A DNA stretch of 64,000 nt from Mytilus californianus (Eukaryota; Mollusca; Bivalvia; Mytilida; Mytilidae), in the NCBI RefSeq assembly GCF_021869535.1, contig NW_026262701.1, forward strand, positions 7,331,501-7,395,500, given 5' to 3'. Positions within the stretch are counted from its first letter, which is position 1. Each line of letters opens with the position of its first letter. The translations under genes and the position numbers were made by a program. The notes under the pieces are model-generated. The model was given only the letters and a program-made list of their open reading frames with translations, did no database searches and was not told the DNA's origin. Shown in pieces: positions 12,901-23,275 of the stretch.

Positions 12901-15834
12901 ATTAAATATTGCGAAGCAACTCTGCAAAGTTTCATTTTATTCCAATAAAAAATGTAGAAAATATTGTTTTCATTTACACGATTAAAGGGAGATTTCCAAT
13001 GTTACAATTGTCTATAACTCAGCAAAAAAATCAACTGATTGGGATGCCACTCGACATCATTTATATTAAACAATTCTGCCAGTTTCAACCCATTCAAAAG
13101 AAAAATTTCACAGGATTTTGCAGCCTATCAAATCAGTTACCTTAGAAACAAAATTCCTATAAACTTGACATAATATTATGATCAGCAGAAAAAAAACAAG
13201 AAGCAATATATTTCCTCCTGGAATTGGGGAGACATAAAACAGATAGAACTGATAAGAACAAATGCTTTATGATTGTACTGCATTGAAAAAAATTATGGAT
13301 TAGTAATGAATATCATCTTCTGATTGACAGCATGCCAATGTAACCATCCATAGGATTGATAATAGCTTGATTAACGCCCACTGGCAATTACTTCCAGCAT
13401 ATTCAGGATAAGCCATGCATAGGACAATGAAAACAAGAGTGCACATGCTGAAATGTCTCACCTACTTTCATTGATTTTATGTTGATAGCCCTAAATATAA
13501 AGTTTTACTACAAGTATCACATTAACATTATCCAACAAAATGAGATCATGGTCAAATAAACCAAGCCAGAAATACATGTACACCGTACAATCATTGAATA
13601 AAGTTGACCTATTGCTTATAGTATACAAGAAACAGACCAAACCATGAAAACATTATATTGACCAATGAACCATGAATATGAGGTAAAGGTCAGATGAACC
13701 CTGCCAGACAGACATGTACACTTCACAATCATTCCATACACCAAACATAGTTGACCTATTGCTTATAGTTTTTAGAAAAACAGACCAATACACAAAAACT
13801 TCACATTGAGCAATGAACTGTGAAAATGAGGCCAAGGTCAAATAAAACCTGTCAAACTGACATGTACATCATAAAATGTTTCCATACACCAAATAAAGCT
13901 GACCTATTGCATACAGTATTAGAAAAATAGACCAAAACACAAAAACTTAACTTTAACCACTGAACCATGAAATTTAGGTCAAGGTCAGATGACACCTGCC
14001 AGTTGGACATGTACACCTTACAATCATTCTATACACCAAATATAGTAGACCTTTTGCTTATAGTATCTGAGATATGGACTTGACCACCAAAACTTAACCT
14101 TGTTCACTGATCCTAAAAATGAGGTTGAGGTCAAGTGAAAACTGTCTGACAGGCATGAGGACTGTGCAAGGTATGCACACACCAAATATAGTTATCCTAT
14201 TACTCATAATAAGAGAGAAATTAACATTACAAAAAATCTTAACTTTTTTTTTAAGTAGTCACTGAACCATGAAAATGAGGTCAAGGACAAAGGACATATG
14301 ACAGATGGAAACTTCATAACATAAGGTATCTATATACAAAGCATGAAGCATCCAAGTCTTCTAACTTCTGAAACATTAAGCTTTTAAGTAGTTAGTTAAC
14401 GCAGCCACTGGATCATTATCCCTATGTTGAGCTAAAGTCGCAGGCTTGACAACAAAATCAAAACAACATGTAACAAGTTATAGTCCATATTGCTATTTGA
14501 AATTCAGTGAAACTCGATTTAAGATTTTGTGACATTTAACCTACTGTCAATTACATTTGTATTGTAGTTTATGCTTTCAAAATGTTTAACAAAATATTTA
14601 TGACATTCTGTAAAAGTTAACAAATTGTGATACGTTTATGTGTTTTTATTTGTTCCAAGTATTCCTGTCCATAAATATTTTCTGCCTTTCTTGTGTAAAT
14701 ATTCATATTTACTTAGATAGTAAAGAATTGTGTAATTACTTACATTGATGTTTTGATTTGTTATTTGACCACCTCCAAATTAATGATGAGACAATACTTG
14801 ATTACGGTACTCCCTTCATACTTACAGTGAAATATTTATAATCATTTATAATTCTATTGCATTGTTCCTCTGATAGAAGTGGTACATTTGTTACTACACC
14901 ATCTGTCCAAAATTTATTGATTTGTTCTTCTGTCCACATAAATGTATTCCAATCATCTTTATCCTATAAAAATAGTAAACAGCATTAATCTCAAAATTTT
15001 CTGTTGAAGTAATAAAACGTATTTAATAAATAATCATGCAATCAAAATATAGAGAAATATGTTTACTTCTGCAACTTTGCATTCATTTCTTGTAAATTTG
15101 TCTATTTTATTCTCAATTAACAAAATGAAAAGAACTACATACTAGAAGTAAATCTCAATGTAGTTGTATATGTATTTATACAGTACACAGAAATTGGGAG
15201 GATTGTTGACAATTGCAGGTAATTAAAATATAGGAAATTGTGCAAGTTGATGTTTCACATAAACCCACATCTGGTTTCATCAATAGCATATATAGATTCA
15301 GATTCAATAGTTTATTACTGTGTATTCTAATACAGTACACTACAATTGTGTAAAAAAGGGGGGTAGTGTTATTTATAAATTAACAGTATACATTATTTAG
15401 AGTAGTAGTAGTATAATATTAAGTTTAACTATACAGACTTAATACATTTCAAATGTATACAGTAACTGACTGTATATTCCTTTATTTGTGACATAACAGT
15501 TATGCATATAGATATAATCAAAGTGGAAATTATATCAACTTTTAACAATTTCTAATGTACATGCACATGCATCTTGGGTATTGTACATATCCTACAGTAC
15601 ATGTAATGTTAAACTCAGACTAATATTGTTGATTTCAAGTGAAAAGGACAATGTGCATACATTTTAATCCAGGATTCAGAAAGAGCTAAAAAGAATTCAA
15701 TAATGAATTATAATGCTATTAGTTGTTCTTATGACACAAACTGTAATAGGCTGAAATAGATCTCCAGATGGTTCGTGTACTGTACTCCAATCTGGTACTC
15801 CTGGCAGGAATTCTTTGGGTTCTGGTGGTGCCAT
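918..15834 (-). CDS. Phytanoyl-CoA dioxygenase (PhyH) family protein, complete, 10 coding exons
   Basis: Fe(II)/2-oxoglutarate-dependent oxygenase of the PhyH family; the substrate is unknown. Exons in transcript order: 15834-15742, 14963-14826, 12708-12562, 11977-11874, 6018-5967, 4209-4142, 3613-3547, 2988-2876, 1871-1772, 977-918. They join in phase to 313 codons plus TGA, and all introns are GT-AG. The iron triad is HQD (about residues 162-164) and the His of VHGSYSNRS (about 255). An Arg near 266 in SERPRRSAV probably binds 2-oxoglutarate. [15 protein letters not shown] and [21 protein letters not shown] are typical of the group. The start is [16 protein letters not shown]; an acceptor (AG at 15839-15840) lies 4 nt upstream, so a noncoding 5' exon exists further right. 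The exon 1 donor (gtttgt) is weak and the least certain junction. There is no N-terminal targeting peptide that I recognise. Confidence 0.92.
1928..2400 (-). repeat. Diverged copy of the 147-bp tandem-core mobile element
   Basis: The left end resembles the end of the elements at 13432 and 32970 (read on -, a 'gcaagatatttcagtgtg' type terminus). The body holds degenerate core units with 'tcaaggtcagatga', 'gaccattgaa' and 'cagacagaaag'. It lies in the 3' part of the PhyH locus, inside the intron before exon 9's neighbour. Confidence 0.6.
3871..4132 (-). mobile_element. tRNA-derived SINE, full length, in PhyH intron 6
   Basis: Read on -, it begins with a tRNA-like head (ggggcctcggtggccgagtg, an A-box-like block) followed by a B-box-like 'gttgtgagtt'. 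A conserved core ('cactccggcttcctcgacc') and a short TGATT/ATCAA tail follow. Near-identical target duplications flank it (3857-3874 and 4133-4152). It is inserted in the same sense as the host gene, directly beyond a splice donor. Related copies lie at 40353-40614 and 45106-45240. Confidence 0.85.
4420..4556 (+). repeat. Small interspersed repeat shared with 8871-8990
   Basis: Both places share 'aaacattgcattgta', 'agcattg' and 'ggacaaaggaagataactcc' in the same order. The other copy sits inside a tandem-core element, so one family has inserted in, or been captured by, the other. Confidence 0.55.
5160..5910 (+). repeat. Tandem-core interspersed repeat (family C), about three units
   Basis: About three units of roughly 150-180 bp repeat 'aaaccttcctattgtgg', 'catagagatccatacactt' and 'caagttattgtctgcgaacc'. 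The array ends in 'gacgacgag...cagacgttta'. Related stretches lie at 9700-9818, 10243-10530 and 16310-16480. The array reaches to about 60 bp from PhyH exon 5. The open frame at 5219-5503 is a by-product of the repeat. Confidence 0.7.
7033..7227. mobile_element. MITE-like element with imperfect terminal inverted repeats
   Basis: The left end 'aaggccaaaataaaaatata' and the right end (reverse complement 'aaggccaaaacaatatagtt') form an inverted pair of about 30 bp, each followed inward by 'tttcct.cc'. It carries no coding frame. A related element with the same termini lies at 36893-37168. Confidence 0.6.
7902..8068. repeat. Interspersed repeat shared with 15985-16152
   Basis: Both copies contain 'accctgaacagttggggca', 'cttgatac', 'gtctgaatttggattg' and 'ataggtttctgacaca' in the same order and orientation. 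Open frames on - through both copies (7822-8061, 15947-16144) read repeat sequence, not a gene. Confidence 0.65.
8222..9381 (+). mobile_element. Pearl/Helentron-like element with about seven 150-bp core units
   Basis: The left end 'tggacacagatgatgccccc' is followed by about seven degenerate units. Each has 'taaaggggcataactctaga', 'aaagtgacgcc', 'cttgatctgtgttttgtgg', 'ataacatttggttgaggca' and 'gttagagaacggaaac'. The right end is 'ggtaaaacttaatgcccc' followed by a hairpin closing in 'gcgggggcat'. Sister copies at 46437-47022 (three units) and 63028-63449 (two units) have the same ends. The architecture of fixed ends, a variable tandem core and a terminal hairpin resembles bivalve pearl elements, which are linked to Helentrons. 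That family assignment is inferred. Confidence 0.7.
9466..9485. repeat. Poly(C) tract, 20 bases
   Basis: An uninterrupted C run in PhyH intron 4; the exact length is prone to sequencing error. A shorter C16 run lies at 16276-16291. Confidence 0.9.
9607..9688. repeat. Perfect 28-bp inverted repeat (hairpin)
   Basis: Arms 9607-9634 and 9661-9688 are exact reverse complements separated by 26 nt. The stem contains 'gtaagggaggtaat' / 'attacctcccttac'. It is intronic in PhyH. It may be the fold-back end of a mobile element or a small-RNA precursor. Confidence 0.85.
9819..10236 (+). mobile_element. 418-bp interspersed repeat inserted into a family C repeat, TTTCAG duplication
   Basis: The family C sequence 'tataatttcag|agagat' is intact at about 16370-16390 but interrupted here by about 0.4 kb. 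TTTCAG flanks both sides (9813-9818, 10237-10242). The insert runs from 'ttccaaatggtgaagttg' to 'ctggtatctttcgtccctc'. I associate this text with abundant mussel repeats but cannot assign it to a superfamily. Confidence 0.65.
10243..10530 (+). repeat. 3' part of the interrupted family C repeat
   Basis: Continues the copy begun at about 9700 with 'cccaaccttccttttgtg' and 'catagagatccaatcact', and ends in 'ttgcggtcgtataaaa'. Confidence 0.6.
10723..10900. mobile_element. 178-bp MITE with perfect 20-bp terminal inverted repeats
   Basis: The left terminus caatacaccttatcgctatt is exactly mirrored at the right (aatagcgataaggtgtattg). The interior holds two 'tgacgtca' motifs and no coding frame. A solitary terminus of the same family occurs at 20841-20860. 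It lies in PhyH intron 4. Confidence 0.85.
12190..12289 (-). repeat. Partial copy of the hAT-like element found at 23276-24481
   Basis: Read on -, it begins CAGG and then 'cttcagaatcatatggaga' and 'ctctttttgaaa', closely matching the left end of the larger element. It lies in the intron between PhyH exons 3 and 4. Confidence 0.55.
13432..14450 (-). mobile_element. Tandem-core (about 147-bp units) mobile element, about 1.0 kb
   Basis: Read on -, it starts 'gtcaagcctgcgac', runs through several units with 'ttgacctcattttcatggtt', 'gcaataggtcaactatattt' and 'ggtgtacatgtc', and ends 'gcactcttgtt'. Ends and units match the + copy at 32970-34192. There is no coding frame. It lies in PhyH intron 2, between exon 2 (14963-14826) and exon 3 (12708-12562). 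Confidence 0.75.
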
Positions 15835-15984
15835 TTATCTGTAGAAGAGAGAACATAAATACATTTTTTGTACAATCATAAGTTATAATTTCAATTATAA
15901 ATAAAGCCCTTTGCCCACATAAATGCAAACATAATCCTTTTTGAATTTACATGTGACTTTGAGATGAAGAACAAGCAATAATAA

Positions 15985-16152
15985 AATACTTCGCTGAGCG
16001 CAGCCTGATATGACGGCAGAGGTCGAACCCTGAACAGTTGGGGCAAATTTGGAAACAATATTCAAGCTTGATACTGTCTGAATTTGGATTGTGATCAAAT
16101 TTTTGACATAATATAGGTTTCTGACACAAAATAAATGTGGTCAAAGATCTTA
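15985..16152. repeat. Second copy of the 7902-8068 repeat
   Basis: Shares the 'accctgaacagttggggca' block and the downstream text, just 5' of the PhyH start region. It is probably in the 5' flank or a noncoding intron. Confidence 0.65.
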
Positions 16153-17261
16153 CACAAATCTATTGCGCAATACTGTGCAATTGAAGATTTCTTCTTGAAA
16201 CTTTTTTCAAAAATTCAAAATTTAAAAAATTTTGAAAAAAATATGAATCCTTTAAAAAAATTGTAAACAAAAAATCCCCCCCCCCCCCCCCAACTTATTG
16301 AAACCCCCCTTGGAGCAATAACCCCAAAACTCAATCCCAGCCTTTCCTTTGTAGTATGGAATCTTGTAGTATAATTTCAGAGAGATCCATACACTTAAAC
16401 ACAAGTTATTGTCTCAAAACTAGAAAAATGCTTCTTTTTGGCCCCTAATTCCTACATATTTGGGACAATTAACCCCAAACTATTTAATTTATTTAAAATT
16501 GGTTCTTATCCTGAATTTGCCTGACATATTTGCCAATTTTGCAATTTATCAAGCAACAATCAAACATGGGCAATGCTGAATAAAGGAATTGTCTGATTTT
16601 TCAGGTTAAAGGTCATTCTCAATATGCATGATTTTTTTGCCACTGGACACAACCTTACTTCATTAAAAATCAAACAAAGTGATGTTGGTTAATTTTTAGA
16701 GTCTTGTAATTTAATTATCTTTTGGTCTTATTCTACAAGTAATTATTTCTTGTTAGTTTCTTGATAATTTTTTAATATATTTTGTGGTGATGTATAAGAA
16801 CCCGTCCACATCCACTGTGTTTTTGTTAGATGTATTTCTATTTGTTTTCATCTGATGAGTTAAGCCTTTTTCAACTGATTTTTATAGTTTGTTCTTATGT
16901 TGTACTGTTACACCACTGTCCCAGGTTAGGGGAGGGTTTGCGCCTTCAAATGAGTTTAACCCCGCCACATTCTGTATGTGCCTGTCCCAAGTCAGGAGCC
17001 TGTAATTCAGTGGTTGTTGTTTGTTGCTGTGTAACATATATGTTTTTTGTTCATTATTTTGTACATTAGTTAGGCTGTTAGTTTTCTCGTTTTAATTGTT
17101 TTACATTTGTCACTTATGGGCCTCTTATAGCTGACTATGCGGTACGGGCTTTGCTCATTGTTGAAGGCCATATGGTGACCTATAGTTGATAATTTCTGTG
17201 TCATTTGGTCTCTTGTGGAGAGTTGTCTCATTCGCAATCATACCACATCTTCTTTTATATA
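16153..17261. other. Gene-free flank holding repeats
   Basis: Contains a C16 run (16276-16291), a family C fragment (16310-16480) and, at about 16800-17261, an interspersed repeat ending 'gagttgtctcattcgcaatc' then 'ataccacatcttc'. The last is shared with 44660-45100 and, in part, with 20690-20770. The frame at 16830-17069 is repeat sequence. I see no gene. Confidence 0.6.
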
Positions 17262-17271
17262 TATATAAGTC

Positions 17272-17390
17272 TAAATTGAAAACAACGTTCAAACCTATGA
17301 TTGCGTTGGATAAAAATCACAATTTTTATATGTGTGCATGCAAAACAAATTTCTTGGTAGAGTGATCTAAATATATTTATATATATATAT
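17272..17390 (-). repeat. Penelope-type 3' terminal segment (segment X), next to a TA microsatellite
   Basis: Reverse complement of the segment ending 'gaacgttgttttcaattta' found on + at 25904-26130, 43585-43890 and 44129-44430. It lies 3' of the GIY-YIG pseudogene in that gene's orientation and next to a (TA)n run at 17371-17397. Confidence 0.65.
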
Positions 17391-17481
17391 ATATATAGAT
17401 TGCCTAACAATGTAATTTTAACACACTATTTAGTATGTAAATATAAGAATGTTTAAAATATTTACAAAATGATGAAAATAA

Positions 17482-17520
17482 ACGCAATATTTCGCTAGAC
17501 TAACTAGCTTTATCAAGCGT
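17482..17520 (-). ncRNA. Degenerate hammerhead ribozyme-like motif downstream of the Penelope pseudogene
   Basis: Read on -, ACGC forms stem I, then the core reads UUGAUAA in place of CUGAUGA. A perfect stem II GCUAG-UUAGU-CUAGC follows, then GAA, a palindromic AUAU stem III, a cleavage-position U, and GCGU closing stem I. The two core changes (C3 to U, G8 to A) keep a possible 3-8 pair. The layout matches the better motif at 44035-44078; activity is doubtful. Confidence 0.5.
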
Positions 17521-17661
17521 GCATCTATCCAGGTGAAATCGGATGTAGATGATAAGAAACTTTTGCAGCTCAATGTATATGTTGCATTTGAATTTAGCTG
17601 CCTTGATAATAATACATAATTTGGATGAAGTTCAAGATTTTTACAAAATTGGTAGTTGAAG

Positions 17662-18426
17662 TTAGCAACGTCCATTGGCCAATATTACAGGATAAAAAGG
17701 ACGATGCTGTGTACTAAATTGTTCTTTATCTTTCCTGTATCTTTTCTCATCTTTTTCGTTAAGACCATCAGGTTCTAAAGTGTGAAGTTGGTGGATCTAA
17801 AAATTTTCTCTTCTCCTTCTCAACGTTGTGTCCCACTCAGTGTTGACTTCTATGATTTGGAAAGTAACATTATCAAAAGAATGTTTCAGTGAACGAAGAT
17901 GTCTTGTGAGAGGACAGTTTTTGTTGGTTTTGTACCATGAACGATGGTTATTGAGCCGAATATTAAATTTGTCCATTGTTTCTCCCACATACTGAATGCC
18001 ACAAGTGTCACATGTTAATATATAAATTGAGTTCTCCGTTTTACAGTTGGAATTTGAGTAGATGGTATAATTTTGTTTAGTAACGGAGCTGATGAAAGAA
18101 CTGCTTGTATTGGCAGCTTTACAACACAAGCAGTTCCTTCGACCACATTGTTTGTAGCAACCGGGAGATGGAGTAGGCTGCTTTGCTAATACAGATGTCA
18201 CTAATTTGTGACGGATGTTTTTAGGTCTTCTGAAGGCCATGACTGGTGGCGAGGAAAATACTTTTTTAAGATTTGAATCATTTTCTATAATTTTCCAATG
18301 CTTCTGAACAATGGAAGACACATTTTTAAAATCAGGATGGTAAGTGAGTACAAGGGGTGTTCTGTTAGCTGCTTTATTCTTATCGACTAGATTTGTAGCA
18401 TCAACTAACTTGTATTGATGTTTCAT
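17662..18426 (-). pseudogene. Penelope-like retroelement fragment encoding a GIY-YIG endonuclease region
   Basis: The open part (209 codons, 18426-17797 including a TAG at 17797-17799) begins MKHQYKLVDATNL. It contains the post-RT region (PLVLTYHPDFKNV, then FRRPKNIRHKLV), a Cys-rich linker (GCYKQCGRRNCLCC) and a GIY-YIG-type core (IYILTCDTCGIQYVGETMD followed by FNIRLNNHRS). This order is that of Penelope-like element C-termini. The premature TAG stands where the family usually has Trp. Past it the frame continues with IHQLHTLEPDGLNEK to a TAA at 17662, so a single nonsense change interrupts this part. No reverse transcriptase precedes it. About 0.8 kb upstream of the ATG is shared with a TIR-bounded element at 34678-35532. 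Confidence 0.85.
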
Positions 18427-19331
18427 CGCATTTTCTAAGTAAATTTCTTACTATTTTTCTAAAAACCTCCAAGAACAGTTTAAGGAAGGCAACAGTTTAA
18501 AATTGAAATGATTTTAATGACTCAAAATGGTTAATTTCTCAGACATTGCTTACGTTTCTTTCGATTTGACAAAATTAAAACCGGAAGTTTTGCGATAATA
18601 TTAAAGTACGAATAATTCTGGATTCATTTCCGGGATTCGTTGTTTATCAAATTGACAGGAAATCACCAGCTTCTTTCTATTTTACTACCTTTAAAAGTGT
18701 TTGAATATAACAGATTATAGTTGCACTCGTTTATTTTAGCATGAAATCAATTTGCATTTTACGATTAAATATTTAATTTCTGAAGACAATTTCACGCATG
18801 CGTATTACATAGTAAATAAAGGACATGTGTTACTCATGAAAAAATACTTTTTTCTACGTCAATTAAAGTAAGGTTTATTTTTAAATCAGAATTGATAATT
18901 GTCTTTGCTGAAAGTAATTAAATAATGAATACACTTGTCAGGGAATTTTGATTTCTTAAAGATATTATTCTGAGCTTGTGATCAATGTGACCAATTGTCA
19001 GTTGTGAATTTAAACCACAGGTAAAAAGTGATAAGCGATCATTAACCAATGTTTCCCTGGAGGCATTGACATAGATATTAGGAGGGCCCTCAGGATTATC
19101 AAACCACTGGAGTGGCAGTTTTATTACAGGAAAGGGATTATAAACAAAAACAAGTGATCACAAGTGGAAAATGGTGATTAAGAAACCCGATTTCAAACAT
19201 TAAGTCAATGAAATGACCGAAATTATTTCTGTTAAAAAATAAAATTTGTCCTAAATCCCAATTACTCGTTTAGGACATATAGCTTTCATCTTAGGACATG
19301 ACTGGCAAATATGACCGTTTCCGGACCCTTG
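18427..19331 (-). repeat. Upstream region of the GIY-YIG pseudogene, shared with 34757-35532
   Basis: The two stretches share long blocks such as 'attgaaatgattttaatgac', 'aaaaccggaagttttgcga', 'tagcatgaaatca' and 'gtttccggacccttg' in the same order. The shared part extends about 40 bp into the coding remnant. Read on -, the outer end at 19331 is 'caagggtccggaaac', the terminus of the element at 34678-35532. Confidence 0.75.
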
Positions 19332-20605
19332 ATGTTATATATATATATATATTGTTGACCTTCCCATGGATAGAAAAATGTTATATATAGATAGTCGACC
19401 TTCCCATGGATAGAAACAAGTGCCTGTGGTAATCTGCAAGGAAAATAAAGTTAATGATTTTGAGTTCATTAGTATATGATTTTTCGTTTTTAATGATTTT
19501 TTAACTGTTATAGAGGACTTCGTCCCATCTTAGGACTGATTTTTGTCACATCGTTTAATGAATAAATATAGCTGCCAACTTGTTCTGTCTGTGTAAAATA
19601 TCTAAAAATTCTAATTTATAATACTCCCAGGTTGGCCTTGTGACTAGAACAGTATAAGTCGTGAATGTTAGGATGACAACACTTAATAAGACCGATTTTT
19701 TTTTCGTTTTAATATATCCTTTTAATATCTTTAACCTTGATATGAGGATATTCTATTTTCAGCTTTCTTTTTCAGCTCAAAATGTGTACCCTTAGTTGTA
19801 GTTTGCAGACAGCTTTGCAATATGCACCGGAAGTCTCATTTAACCGGATATTCAGCTGTTCTGTTGACCTCCCGCATATATTTCAATCATTATTTTACAT
19901 TTCATTTCATTTCTTAATTTAATTCATCCTTTTCGTGAAGAAAATTTTGATTGTTTCATTTTTTTACTTATGCTCCCGTTTTATTTTTTGGTTCATATTC
20001 AAAAGAATACGTTTTTTATTGTTCCAATTTTTAGCGGGCGGGTTAGACAATAGCAAATTCAAAAGCAAAATGGTCTCCTGAAATTTGAATAGTTCATTAG
20101 AAAACAAAGCGAAATTTTGAATTGAAATATCCAATGCTTTGACATTAAGTTCAATGGGATTGTGGATTAAGCTTTCTACTTATTGTCACAGATTTATGTA
20201 AATGTTTTGGTAAGTAAAGTTTGAAGCTGCTCACCTTACAAGGGATCTCAAGTGATTCACCACCGGTCGTCTAACAAAAATTTGTACATAATTCTAATTA
20301 TAATTCTCGATCGTTTTAGTGTGTATATCCTTCGCAGATAAATTTTTATGATTTGTCCTATGTATTAAAACTTTCCTCCTATCAGAATATTACAGCATCG
20401 TCCTGCATGCTATCACAATTTGCATAGCTGTGTAAACCACAGGGATTAGTCTACAGGTCAGATACATGTATGAAACAGTTACTGGTCTACATGCATTTTC
20501 TAAAACGTGTACCCCTACTATCAGACCACCACAACATTGGCATGTGTCATATATGTAACAAACAATATGTTTTAAAATATGCTCTGTGTATTAATTAGAT
20601 TGCTG
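19332..20605. other. Gene-free intergenic stretch
   Basis: Apart from a short (TA)n run and a tandem copy of 'gaccttcccatggatagaaa' (about 19355-19377 and 19395-19418), I see no feature. Confidence 0.5.
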
Positions 20606-21107
20606 TTTACAGTAATATCTATGATTTCAGGGACAGTTTTGATAGCTTGCTGTTCAGTGTGAGCCAAAGCTCCGTGTTGGAAGCCATACTTTGACCTATA
20701 ATGGTTTACTTTTATTAATTGTTACTTTGATGGAGAGTTGTCTCATTGGCACTCATACCACATCTTCCTATATCTATAAAATAATTTTACAATACACCCC
20801 TATTTTCTAGATTACAAAAAATACATGTACAAACATCCAATACACCTTATCGCTATTTATTCCAATCCGATAAGTTCTTAAATTACACAACCTTTACAGT
20901 AATATCTATGATTTCAGGGACAGTTTTGATAGCTTGCTGTTCAGTGTGAGCCAAAGCTCCGTGTTGGAAGCCATACTTTGACCTATAATGGTTTACTTTT
21001 ATTAATTGTTACTTTGATGGAGAGTTGTCTCATTGGCACTCATACCACATCTTCCTATATCTATAAAATAATTTTACAATACACCCCTATTTTCTAGATT
21101 ACAAAAA
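20606..21107 (+). repeat. Identical 215-bp direct repeat, 287-bp offset
   Basis: 20606-20820 and 20893-21107 look identical base for base. The 72-bp spacer contains one terminus of the MITE described at 10723-10900 ('caatacaccttatcgctatt'). Part of the unit is the common 'gagttgtctcattggcac' repeat tail. Confidence 0.85.
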
Positions 21108-21372
21108 CAGCACAGGCATATTGACATACATGCAACACACTACTCACATTTAACTACACATCTAAACATGCTTAAACTGAAGCAAAACTGAAAATTAAGT
21201 ACAAATATAAAATAAAGCACACATGCAGAATTAAGGCATTATAAGGCAAACATTTAGCACTAACTAGATAATACATGAAAAGCTTAAATCTACATGCAGA
21301 ACAACAACATTCCCATCCATTCTAGGACTGTATGCTGCTTAATCCTGTTGCCACTAGGTGGAGCATAGGCCA

Positions 21373-21663
21373 CTAACGATATTCCTCCACCTTGTTCTGT
21401 TTTTTTGCTAGCCTCTCCGGATCATGCCATTCTTTTTCCATCTCGGCTGCATTGTTTCTTCTCCAGGTGTATCTTGGTCTGCCCCTGCCAAGCTTTCCAT
21501 GTGGGTTCCGCTGTAAAATTTGCCTTGTAATGCTGTGAATTGGCTTCCTCAGTGTGTGCCCTATCCATCTCCACTTTCTCTTTTTCAACTCTTCATCAAC
21601 TGGGGATTGGTTGGTCTTTTCCAACAGATCTTGGTTTGACATCTTCAGAGGATAAGGATGCAC
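21373..21663 (-). pseudogene. RTE-like non-LTR retrotransposon, C-terminal remnant of reverse transcriptase
   Basis: The frame contains the motif series found after the RT domain of RTE/BovB-type LINEs: MSNQDLLEKTNQ, KKRKWRWIGHTLRKP, RQILQRNPHGKLGRGRPR, YTWRRNNAAEME. The resemblance starts near 21640 and stops at a TAG near the end, and no endonuclease or catalytic RT part is present. It is a 5'-truncated dead copy; no ATG starts the frame. Confidence 0.8.
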
Positions 21664-23275
21664 TTGAGACAGTTGTTTATGAAGACTTGAAGTTTTTTAA
21701 GCAGGTTTTTTGTTGTTGCTGTTTAAGGCTCATGAACTGTTATCTTGGGATATCTGGGTAACTATTTCATGAAAGAAGTATGTTGTCAAAATCTCGGATG
21801 GAGTTGTCACTCATTTCATCATTACTTTTTTGATATTTCTGGTAATATTTTTCACCAACAAGCACTTGAACAAAAGTGGAAAAAAAATAGATCAGAGAAC
21901 ATATATATTAATAAACTTAACCCTGATATTTGTTTCTCATCATTCTCAATGTTCAGCACTATTTTATTAAAGGAAAAGGTTTCTTTGGGTAAAAATACAC
22001 AGGAGCCGCTTCAGTGCAGAGCCAGGATTAAATACAGGGGTCCCAGAAAACTGTTTTATTAACAGTGTTTTTCATTGGATAGCGAGCAAATTATGTTTTG
22101 AAATAACACACTCAAGCCCCTGTGATTTACAAAAATGTAAGGTGACACAGCAGCTACAATTTTGTGACTCTGGAACTTTTTCTGCAGGATACCAGAAAAA
22201 TGGAAAGCTGAAAATGATGAAACCATAAAAATGGGAAAAGAGAAATAGTTAATAAACAATGATACCCGACTATTATGCCAAAAAATGTGTCATAATTAAG
22301 GATCATTCTAGTCATGGTTCAATGTAACATCTTTATTTCCTCAAAATATGGGAATGGTGCATAATCTGATAAAAATAAAAAAATCATAAGGTGACATTGG
22401 GGTATTTAACTGAAAATCTAGGGTGACAAAAAACTTCTAATTGATGCTTTTTAAGAATTAGTCGGGAATCCTAGGGCAATAATCTCACTCACTTTGTCTG
22501 GTGTGGTCAGCCCTGATAATACATTACAATTTAGGCCTCCTTTTGACCTCTCGTAGAGTTCTTGCAAAGGTTAAGTACGTAGTTGTACTTAACTGTTTCT
22601 TGGATTTAGTCAATATTATTTAAGTACACTTGGTGCCAGATTAAACATGCAGACTCCAAGTTTAATTTGATTAAGTCATATCAGAACACCTGTTGTTAAA
22701 AAAGAATTTTCCTTATCTGCATATAGATGTATCATAAATGAAATGTGCAGTCATCTATTGTAACTTGATGACTCTTGTCTTTGTTATTTACTTTATATAT
22801 GTCAGCAACAGCAGTGACCATACGTGTCAGTTTGATTTTATATTCATTGGTACAATACACTGGAAAGTATCAGCTAGACAACACATTTACAAGCTTAGAT
22901 TTTGAAAAGTAATATTATGACACACCTCAGTGTTCACTTATTTGCTTGAACTGTTTTATTTTGGCTAAATCAATAGGGAAGATGTAATGCAATTTTGGGT
23001 TGCAAATTGGGGATGTTTTGTTTCATCAGGGAAAAACATTTCTAGTGTACATGTATCACTGTTCACATGTCATTACATTATGTGAGAACAGCGTGACCAG
23101 GGTACTTCTATTTGATATGTACAAAATGTAATTCATACATTGCTCAACTGAAGGAGTAGAGGTACATGCATTTGGGTCCTTAAATTAAATTTATGTTTAG
23201 ATTTTAAGCATTTATGCATTTGTAAAAAAAAAGATGAAAAGTATCCACAGTTTGAATAACTAATTTGGTTTTATC
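21664..23275. other. Gene-free intergenic stretch
   Basis: The frame at 21745-22062 shows no recognisable domain. I see no convincing gene or repeat boundary here. Confidence 0.4.

Noticed and set aside
12613-12948. 111-codon frame on + over PhyH exon 3
   Set aside because: Its left part is the antisense of a confirmed exon and the rest is intron; no domain.
21745-22062. 105-codon frame on +
   Set aside because: Low-complexity, no recognisable domain and no conserved neighbour; expected by chance in A+T-rich DNA of this length.
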